NCBI RefSeq assembly: GCF_010092445.1
Contig: NZ_CP048031.1
Coordinates: forward strand, 744,001 to 808,000
From: Shewanella sp. Arc9-LZ
GTDB taxonomy: Bacteria > Pseudomonadota > Gammaproteobacteria > Enterobacterales > Shewanellaceae
DNA: 64,000 bases
Direction: 5' to 3'
Below are positions 58,229-64,000 of this stretch, piece by piece (positions within the stretch are counted from its first letter, which is position 1; each line of letters starts with the position of its first letter). Position numbers and translations under genes: made by a program. The notes beneath the pieces were generated by a model. The model saw only the letters and a program-made list of their open reading frames with translations. It made no database searches and was not told the origin of the DNA.

Positions 58229-59446
58229 ATGGAAATGGCAATAGGTATTGGCATGTTTACCATAGTGGTAAGTTTGCTAGTGGTGGTGATTTTAGCTGCC
58301 AAACGTAAGTTAGTGAACACCAATGATATCACTATTAGTATTAATGGTGACGCCAGCAAAAGCGTGCAAACTCCTGCTGGTGATAAGTTATTGGGCGCAC
58401 TGTCTGGACAACATATTTTTATACCATCAGCGTGTGGCGGTGGTGGAACATGTGGCCAATGTCGCGTAAAAGTAAAAGCGGGTGGCGGTGATATTTTAGC
58501 GACCGAACTTGATCATATTTCGAAAAAAGAAGCCAAAGACGGCTGTCGTTTAGCGTGCCAAGTGACGGTGCGAACTGACATGGAACTTGAGATTGATGAA
58601 GAAATTTTTGGGGTTAAAAAATGGCAATGTGAGGTTGTTTCAAATAATAACCAAGCGACGTTTATTAAAGAGCTGTTATTAAAAATCCCCGACGGTGAAG
58701 ATGTATTATTTAAAGCCGGTGGTTACATTCAAATTGAAGCGCCTGCGCATGAAGTACGTTATGCCGATTTTGATATTCCTGAAGAGTATCGTGGTGACTG
58801 GGTTAAATACGGTTTGTTCGATTTAGTGTCTACCGTTGATGAAGACGTATTACGTGCTTATTCAATGGCAAATTACCCTGATGAAAAGGGGACGATTATG
58901 CTAAATGTACGTATTGCAACGCCGCCTAAAGCAGGTTTACCACCAGGCAAAATGTCGTCATATATTTTTAATTTAAAAGCCGGTGATAAGGTAACTATTT
59001 CTGGTCCCTTTGGTGAGTTTTTCGTCAAAGAAACCGATGCTGAAATGGTGTTTGTTGGTGGTGGTGCGGGTATGGCACCGATGCGATCGCACATATTTAA
59101 CCAATTAAAAAGTGTTAAAACCAAACGTAAAATGAGCTTTTGGTATGGTGCTCGCTCAACTCGTGAAGTGTTCTATCAGCAAGATTTTGATCAACTAGCC
59201 GCCGAAAATGACAACTTTGTTTGGCATGTTGCTTTGTCTGATCCATTATCTGAAGATAATTGGACGGGTTATACCGGCTTTATTCATAACGTGCTGTATG
59301 AGAATTACTTGAAACAACATAAAGCGCCAGAAGACTGTGAGTTTTATATGTGTGGTCCTCCAATCATGAACGCGTCAGTGATAGCCATGCTAGAAAGCTT
59401 AGGTGTCGAGTCTGAAAACATCTTGCTAGATGATTTTGGTGACTAA
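58229..59446 (+). CDS. nqrF: Na+-translocating NADH:quinone reductase subunit F
   Basis: Encodes 405 residues. One N-terminal membrane helix, a 2Fe-2S domain ([20 protein letters not shown] with the fourth Cys in CRLACQV), then FAD (RAYSMANYP) and NADH ([12 protein letters not shown]) domains of the ferredoxin-NADP reductase type. It is the NADH-oxidising input of the complex. Last gene of the operon. Confidence 0.94.
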   Translation: MEMAIGIGMFTIVVSLLVVVILAAKRKLVNTNDITISINGDASKSVQTPAGDKLLGALSGQHIFIPSACGGGGTCGQCRVKVKAGGGDILATELDHISKKEAKDGCRLACQVTVRTDMELEIDEEIFGVKKWQCEVVSNNNQATFIKELLLKIPDGEDVLFKAGGYIQIEAPAHEVRYADFDIPEEYRGDWVKYGLFDLVSTVDEDVLRAYSMANYPDEKGTIMLNVRIATPPKAGLPPGKMSSYIFNLKAGDKVTISGPFGEFFVKETDAEMVFVGGGAGMAPMRSHIFNQLKSVKTKRKMSFWYGARSTREVFYQQDFDQLAAENDNFVWHVALSDPLSEDNWTGYTGFIHNVLYENYLKQHKAPEDCEFYMCGPPIMNASVIAMLESLGVESENILLDDFGD

Positions 59447-59559
59447 TGCTGTGTTGAGCGTTGGGTTTATGTTTGCTAGCCTATGTTCGGTCATTCATAT
59501 TTACTCGTCCAAGTGTAGCTTAGAAGCTGTAAATAAGAATATGAACTGAGCGTATCAAT

Positions 59560-59600
59560 AAAAAATCCCCATACTGTCATTGACGGTTTGGGGATTTTTT
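59560..59600. terminator. Bidirectional terminator after nqrF
   Basis: AAAAAATCCCCA pairs with TGGGGATTTTTT; the loop has an additional GTCA/TGAC pairing. It lies between nqrF and the convergent small HTH gene. Confidence 0.9.
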
Positions 59601-59623
59601 AGCAAATAGGAGTTAAGTCGATA

Positions 59624-59797
59624 TTAACGTTCAGAAAACGCCAGATAACGCATTACTTCGGCTTTGTTGAAACTTAGCACATTACCGTTTTGTTCAGTGA
59701 ACAGTAAATTTTCGCGAGCATAACGCTTAATCGTAGTAGGGCTTTTGTCGAGTATTTCACAGACTTCATTTAAAGATAAATCGTTATCATCACTCAT
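59624..59797 (-). CDS. Small helix-turn-helix DNA-binding protein (excisionase/MerR-like)
   Basis: Encodes 57 residues from ATG 59797 with AAGGAG upstream. The sequence LSLNEVCEILDKSPTTIKRY followed by ARENLLFTEQNGNVLSFNKA is a winged helix-turn-helix of the excisionase/MerR kind (recognition helix SPTTIKRY). Too short for a metal or effector domain, so probably a DNA-binding adaptor. It faces the nqr operon, with which it shares a terminator. Function unknown. Confidence 0.75.
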   Translation of the reverse strand: MSDDNDLSLNEVCEILDKSPTTIKRYARENLLFTEQNGNVLSFNKAEVMRYLAFSER

Positions 59798-59946
59798 TCT
59801 CGTTCTCCTTACGTTATGGTTATAGTTACTCGTGTTGCCTTGTTAGTATTAAACATCACATGTGCATTAACTTGTCATATTCGCGTGTTTTTGTCGAGCT
59901 TAGTATTAAACCAATCACATTATTCTGCGTTGAAGCCTTTGACGTA

Positions 59947-59989
59947 AAATGACTATGCCTTCAAGTCTTCGACTTGATTAACGTCATTT
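59947..59989 (-). terminator. Hairpin downstream of the NAD(P)-binding protein gene
   Basis: Inner stem TCAAGTC/GACTTGA with loop TTC and outer AAATGAC/GTCATTT. On the minus strand it follows the gene at 60030 and ends in CATTTTA. Probable terminator, or a leader element of the small HTH gene. Confidence 0.5.
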
Positions 59990-60029
59990 GAATTCCCACA
60001 GCATGAGCAGATAACTAATACGATTGGTA

Positions 60030-60710
60030 TTAATAATGACAGCGATGCATCATGGCATTAGTGATAATTTGATGCGTGGGAGCGACCTGAGGCTTCAAAG
60101 CCACTTGGTACATCGACTCCGCTACCGTGTGCGCATTAATGGGCTGATATTTACGCAGCGGACCGATAAATAGAAACGATAAACCACCAAAAAGGCTTTG
60201 GCCAATATCTTCCATAAAACGACCATTATCTCGTGGTCCTAATAATAAGCTCGGTTGAAAAATATTGAGTACCGGTAAAGATAGTGCCTTAAGGGCTTGC
60301 TCTACTTCGCCTTTGACTCGATTATAAAACACGGTTGATTTAGCATCCGCGCCCAATGCGGTCACCACCATAAATTTAAGTGAAGGATTTTCTTGAACTT
60401 GGATAAGTTTAGCGAAAGCCAATACGGCTAATTTATCGACTTGAATAAAGGCTTCTTCGCTGCCCGCTTGTTTAATTGTGGTGCCTAAACAGCAAAACGC
60501 ATGATCAACTTTTTCTGCCAATGCCAGCTCATGTACTTCGTCCAGTTGGCAGCAAATAAATTGCACTTTCTCAGCCCCAAATTGATGTTCGACCAAATTA
60601 GGTGCCGAACGGCCAATAACCAATACTTTACTATAATGTTCACTTTCAATGATGCGAGTAAGTAAGGTATTCCCCACTAAACCCGTCGCACCTATTATTG
60701 CTGCAATCAT
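60030..60710 (-). CDS. NAD(P)-binding Rossmann-fold oxidoreductase-like protein
   Basis: Encodes 226 residues. Nucleotide-binding GATGLVGNTLL near the N-terminus, then DHAFCCLGTTIKQAGSEEAF, a typical segment of the atypical short-chain dehydrogenase group related to HTATIP2/YwnB. A Tyr-x-x-x-Lys-like FYNRVKGE is present. Substrate unknown. Standalone. Confidence 0.8.
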   Translation of the reverse strand: MIAAIIGATGLVGNTLLTRIIESEHYSKVLVIGRSAPNLVEHQFGAEKVQFICCQLDEVHELALAEKVDHAFCCLGTTIKQAGSEEAFIQVDKLAVLAFAKLIQVQENPSLKFMVVTALGADAKSTVFYNRVKGEVEQALKALSLPVLNIFQPSLLLGPRDNGRFMEDIGQSLFGGLSFLFIGPLRKYQPINAHTVAESMYQVALKPQVAPTHQIITNAMMHRCHY

Positions 60711-60873
60711 ATAATCCTTTAGAAAGCTAAACCGACTCGCTAGACTCTAATCTGTCGCCTTAATGGTTTCAATAAGAATATTTTAATAGCAATTATTATC
60801 CTGTTTGTTAGCTTAGGACTATTACAAAAACTACCGGTTATTGAAAATGAGTTTTCACTTTATAAAAATATAA

Positions 60874-60918
60874 CCATCATAAGAATAACAATCATAAGAA
60901 TAGCAATCATAAGAACAA
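60874..60918 (+). repeat. Three tandem 15-bp repeats
   Basis: CCATCATAAGAATAA, CAATCATAAGAATAG and CAATCATAAGAACAA lie head-to-tail just before the nitroreductase start, so they may sit in its promoter or leader. Confidence 0.9.
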
Positions 60919-60933
60919 CAATTAGGATGGATT

Positions 60934-61605
60934 ATGAGCCAAGCGCATTTACCACTAACAGATTTTATTGAATATTCTCCAGATGAAATGCTCAAGCGGG
61001 CACAAGATAATTACCAGCAAGTTAAGCGACGTCATTCAATACGGGCATTCTCTGATCGCGCGGTACCCCAAGCCATTATTGAGCAGTGCATATTGGCAGC
61101 GGGCACGGCGCCCAATGGTGCTAACCATCAACCATGGCATTTTGTGGCGATAAATAGCCCACAGATAAAAGCGCAAATTCGTCAACAAGCTGAGGCGTTA
61201 GAGCAAGCATTTTATGCAGGTCGCGCCGGTGAAGAATGGTTAGATGCATTAAAACCTTTAGGCACTAATGCTGATAAACCGTATTTAGAACACGCGCCTT
61301 GGCTGATTGCAGTGTTTAGCAAAAAACGTACTGAAGAATCGGGTGAACAGAAAAGTAATTATTATGTGCATGAGTCTGTGGGGATTGCGACCGGTTTTTT
61401 AATTCAAGCATTGCATCATGCAGGTCTTGGCACATTAACGCATACGCCAAAACCGATGAGTTTTTTAAGTAAAGTGTGTGGGCGCGACAATGATAATGAG
61501 CGTCCGTATATGCTTATTATAGCGGGATACCCGGCCGATGGAGCGACCATTCCACAGCATGCTATTGAGAAAAAGTCGCTTGCGGAGATTTGTGATTTTA
61601 TTTAA
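60934..61605 (+). CDS. Nitroreductase-family flavoprotein
   Basis: Encodes 223 residues. FMN contacts are visible: RRHSIRAFSDRAVPQ (N-terminal Arg-Ser/His region), APNGANHQPWHFV, and SVGIATGFLIQALHHAGLGT (SxG helix), with the C-terminal GYPADGATIP. Probably an NAD(P)H-dependent reductase using FMN, perhaps on quinones, nitro compounds or iodotyrosine-like substrates. Standalone; ATG preceded by AGGAT 7 nt away. Confidence 0.85.
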   Translation: MSQAHLPLTDFIEYSPDEMLKRAQDNYQQVKRRHSIRAFSDRAVPQAIIEQCILAAGTAPNGANHQPWHFVAINSPQIKAQIRQQAEALEQAFYAGRAGEEWLDALKPLGTNADKPYLEHAPWLIAVFSKKRTEESGEQKSNYYVHESVGIATGFLIQALHHAGLGTLTHTPKPMSFLSKVCGRDNDNERPYMLIIAGYPADGATIPQHAIEKKSLAEICDFI

Positions 61606-61636
61606 TGGTGTTCACTGTTAGTCTAGCTGTATTTAC

Positions 61637-61696
61637 AAAACGACAGCTTGTAAAACGACAGCTTGTAAAATGACTGCTTGTAAAATGATTGTTGGT
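61637..61696 (+). repeat. Four tandem 15-bp repeats
   Basis: AAAACGACAGCTTGT twice exactly, then AAAATGACTGCTTGT and AAAATGATTGTTGGT, with divergence increasing rightward. Between the nitroreductase and small secreted protein genes. Confidence 0.95.
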
Positions 61697-61751
61697 AAGA
61701 ATATTATTGATCTCAATGATCGTCGTTAGATACGTATTAAAAGGAGTTAAT

Positions 61752-62126
61752 ATGAAATTGTTAAGTTCGTTGTTGGTTTGCTCTCTAGGCGGGATTGTCT
61801 CCATGCTAGCAGAAGCTGATGATGCTCAATTAGGCCACTTAGTCGAATTATCGATAACACACAATGATAACGCTATTGGGTTAAGTTGCTTGCCAAGAAC
61901 TGAAGCCGCTGGCGAAACCGCTGATTGGGTGATTGAGTGTAACCGTTTGGCTTATCAATATTTAATCAGCCAAACGGGCGAAGGTATTGAGTTTAATCGC
62001 CAAGTTAATGAAAAGCCTTTTGGGATGGCAGCCGATTTTATGGCGAAAACCTTGATGGCGGACCCATCAGGATTTAAGGCGGTCAATATTTCGCAAGAGT
62101 TTGAATTTACTCATAAGAAAACTTAA
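61752..62126 (+). CDS. Small secreted protein of unknown function
   Basis: Encodes 124 residues from ATG 61752 with AAGGAG 6 nt upstream; an earlier in-frame ATG lacks a ribosome site. A signal peptide ends near LAEADD. The mature part has two cysteines (LSCLPRTE, VIECNRLAY) and is soluble. No family recognised. Confidence 0.65.
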   Translation: MKLLSSLLVCSLGGIVSMLAEADDAQLGHLVELSITHNDNAIGLSCLPRTEAAGETADWVIECNRLAYQYLISQTGEGIEFNRQVNEKPFGMAADFMAKTLMADPSGFKAVNISQEFEFTHKKT

Positions 62127-62163
62127 TAGCTTCTTTTTTTGTCTCGATTTTTACATTTTTCTG

Positions 62164-62220
62164 AATACATAACTAACCCGCTATGGCTTTAATACTGCTA
62201 TAGCGGGTTAATTATGTATT
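62164..62220. terminator. Long hairpin between convergent genes
   Basis: A 21-bp inverted repeat (62164-62184 with 62200-62220, one mismatch) with a 15-nt loop, core TAACCCGCTAT/ATAGCGGGTTA. It lies between convergent genes and lacks a long T tract, but is likely to end both transcripts. Confidence 0.75.
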
Positions 62221-62287
62221 GCTCATCAGTAGCTATTAGTTGGTAGCAACAGTCATCATTTATATACCCCGACGCGTTTAACTTAAA

Positions 62288-63220
62288 TCAGTCATATAAC
62301 GATGGCGTGTCTTCAGTGGGACGGGTTTTAAAACGACGATGAAGCCACATGTATTGAGCTTTGTTGCGGCTAATCAGTTGTTCTACAATCTGGTTACCAC
62401 GAATGGCGTCGTCTGTTTCATTGTCGCCAGGAAAATTCTCTAAAGGCGGCATTATTTCAAGGGTGTAGCCTTTGTCATCGCTATTACGTTCAACAAAAAA
62501 AGGCACTACATTGGCTTTACCTAATCTTGCCAGTGAGGTTGCGCCAGTAATGGTGGCAGCGTCTGGCACGCCAAAAAAGGGAATAAACACCGCGCTTGAA
62601 CGGCCAAAATCTTGATCGGCGGTATACCAAATGACATCAGGACTGCGCAGACTGCGGATCATCTGGCGCACATCACGCTTAGGCACTAAGCCTTTGTTTG
62701 AACGTAAGCGACCTTTGACTTGTAAGTATTCCATCACCGGATTGTTATGGGGACGATATACGCCAATTCCCGGGGCAAACTGGCCAAATATACGCGCGCC
62801 CATTTCAAGTGGTAAACAATGTACCGCAAATAAAATCACCCCTTTGCCATTGTCTAAACTCTGACTAACATGCTCAGTGCCTTTAATGGTCATGTGCTGT
62901 TGCACGCGCTCGTTTGACCACCACCATGCGTTAATGGTGTCAAATACCGCTTTACCGGTTTCTTCAAAAGTACGCTCAAGCAGTTGTTGCTTGTCTGCAT
63001 CACTCATATCAGGAAAGCATAAATTGATATTACGCTTAGCGGTATGGGTTCTTCCGCTCGCAACTTTCATGACTAATCGACCAATGCCACGGCCAATTTT
63101 CATTTGCCAAGACAGAGGTAATAGTAAGGTTAAACGCATCAAACCGACGCCAAACCATATAGGCCAATGTTTAGGATGATATAAATCAGAAGAAAATTCG
63201 GCTTTCTCGACCACGGACAA
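62288..63220 (-). CDS. Lipid A late acyltransferase (LpxL/LpxM family)
   Basis: Encodes 310 residues. One N-terminal membrane helix and the catalytic H(x4)E motif HCLPLE (FAVHCLPLEMG); also GVYRPHNNPVME, IWYTADQDFGRSSAVFIPFF and the tail QYMWLHRRFKTRP, which are typical of LpxL/LpxM/LpxP. It transfers lauroyl or myristoyl chains to Kdo2-lipid IVA at the inner membrane. Which of the three it is cannot be told from sequence alone. Divergent from hldE, another LPS gene. Confidence 0.9.
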   Translation of the reverse strand: MSVVEKAEFSSDLYHPKHWPIWFGVGLMRLTLLLPLSWQMKIGRGIGRLVMKVASGRTHTAKRNINLCFPDMSDADKQQLLERTFEETGKAVFDTINAWWWSNERVQQHMTIKGTEHVSQSLDNGKGVILFAVHCLPLEMGARIFGQFAPGIGVYRPHNNPVMEYLQVKGRLRSNKGLVPKRDVRQMIRSLRSPDVIWYTADQDFGRSSAVFIPFFGVPDAATITGATSLARLGKANVVPFFVERNSDDKGYTLEIMPPLENFPGDNETDDAIRGNQIVEQLISRNKAQYMWLHRRFKTRPTEDTPSLYD

Positions 63221-63319
63221 CTCGTCTAGTTCACAAAAAATTATTTGTTATTCTAACTCATATTTAGATGAAAATTAGGTACAATCACGGTTAAATTTTT
63301 ACAAGACAGCGAATACACT

Positions 63320-64000
63320 ATGAAGGTTTCTCTCCCAGCTTTTGAAAATGCGCGCGTTTTAGTGATTGGCGATGTGATGTTAGATCGCTATTGGGTAGGC
63401 CCTACGGGACGCATTTCACCCGAAGCCCCTGTACCTGTTGTTAAAATTAATCAAATTGAAGATAGACCCGGCGGCGCCGCCAACGTGGCATTAAACATTG
63501 CAACATTAGGTGGACATGTCCAGTTAGCGGGCATAGTAGGCCAAGATGAAACCGCACAAGCATTAACCCAAGGGGTAAAAGTGTTTGGCGTTGAGCCGCA
63601 ATGGTTAACGGTAGCAGACAAGCCGACAATTACTAAATTACGAGTATTGTCGCGTAATCAACAGTTAATCCGCTTAGATTTTGAAGAGCAATTTGATAAA
63701 GCGACTAGCCAAGCATTATTCGCGCAAAGCGAAGCCATTTTAGACAATGTCGATGTATTGGTATTGTCTGATTATGCCAAAGGCGCCATTGATGAACCTA
63801 AGGACTTTATTGCTAAAGCACGAGCTAAAGGGGTAAAGGTATTAGTTGATCCGAAAGGGCATGATTTTGCTCGTTATCACGGAGCTTCATTAATCACGCC
63901 AAACATGAGCGAATTTGAAGCGGTTGTCGGTACGGTAACCAGCGAAGATGATTTAATCGAAAAAGCACAGAAACTGATTAAGTTGCACGACTTTGACGCC
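63320..64000 (+). CDS. hldE: Bifunctional heptose kinase / ADP-heptose synthase HldE (5' part)
   Basis: 227 residues are present; the gene runs past the right edge. N-terminal heptose-7-phosphate kinase domain (pfkB-like): [48 protein letters not shown] and [20 protein letters not shown]. It starts the synthesis of ADP-heptose for LPS inner core. The C-terminal nucleotidyltransferase domain is outside the window. Divergent from the lipid A acyltransferase, so the two may be coordinately regulated. Confidence 0.93.
   Translation, partial: MKVSLPAFENARVLVIGDVMLDRYWVGPTGRISPEAPVPVVKINQIEDRPGGAANVALNIATLGGHVQLAGIVGQDETAQALTQGVKVFGVEPQWLTVADKPTITKLRVLSRNQQLIRLDFEEQFDKATSQALFAQSEAILDNVDVLVLSDYAKGAIDEPKDFIAKARAKGVKVLVDPKGHDFARYHGASLITPNMSEFEAVVGTVTSEDDLIEKAQKLIKLHDFDA

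Noticed and set aside
1..64000. CRISPR arrays, tRNA or rRNA genes
   Set aside because: No regularly spaced repeats of 25-40 bp with unique spacers and no tRNA or rRNA sequence were seen on reading through; a tRNAscan or CRISPR search would confirm.

Overview
This window looks like chromosomal DNA of a marine gammaproteobacterium, most probably a Shewanella (established knowledge plus inference). The pointers are a six-gene Na+-translocating NADH:quinone reductase operon, cydDC, an nrf-type anaerobic respiratory cluster behind an FNR/EtrA-type site, several DEAD-box helicases typical of cold-adapted species, moderate-to-low GC, and protein sequences resembling Shewanella families I know. No rRNA, tRNA, CRISPR array, intact transposase or replication origin was recognised.

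Layout. 1-10 kb: the tail of an unidentified gene, a large lipoprotein, a LuxR/CsgD-like regulator, 23S pseudouridine synthase rluF, a DUF72 protein, a class A penicillin-binding protein, a DUF3429 membrane protein, an acetyltransferase and a tiny Cys/Gly-rich protein. 10-17.5 kb: an RhlE-type helicase, a Tat-exported PhoX-like protein, a VOC-fold protein, and an iron-uptake pair (TonB-dependent siderophore receptor plus PiuC hydroxylase) behind a Fur-like box. 17.7-21.8 kb: a leftward operon (degenerate DUF2726-like membrane protein, pentaheme NrfB, NrfC, NrfD) with a perfect FNR half-site pair upstream and no nrfA, divergent from a LysR regulator. 22.3-28 kb: azlCD, mpl, ubiX, hpt and the yadGH ABC exporter.

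28-38 kb is an accessory region. It opens with a truncated integron-type tyrosine recombinase. A 53-bp, roughly 85% identical copy of the 3' end of yadH reappears about 3 kb away, so the intervening segment looks like an inserted or recombined block. Beyond it come short, same-strand orphan genes (CPBP protease, DUF2306, small membrane proteins, M24 peptidase, LprI-like protein) and one folded attC-like element directly before a gene start. I read this as a relic integron or cassette island.

38-48 kb: a lipoprotein, a yqjD/yqjE/yqjK-like membrane-stress trio, a PAS/Aer-like chemoreceptor, an anchored hypothetical protein, a pirin, and convergent dbpA and rhlE helicase genes sharing a strong terminator. 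48-64 kb: a DUF3626 protein, cydDC, nqrABCDEF, a 57-aa HTH protein, an NAD(P)-binding protein, a nitroreductase, a small secreted protein, and lipid A/LPS-core genes (LpxL/M-type acyltransferase divergent from hldE, which runs off the window).

Working together: nqr, cydDC and nrfBCD all serve respiration; mpl and the PBP serve the cell wall; the acyltransferase and hldE build lipopolysaccharide. Short tandem repeats, often with a 15-bp unit, are scattered through the intergenic spaces and are a recurring oddity of this window.
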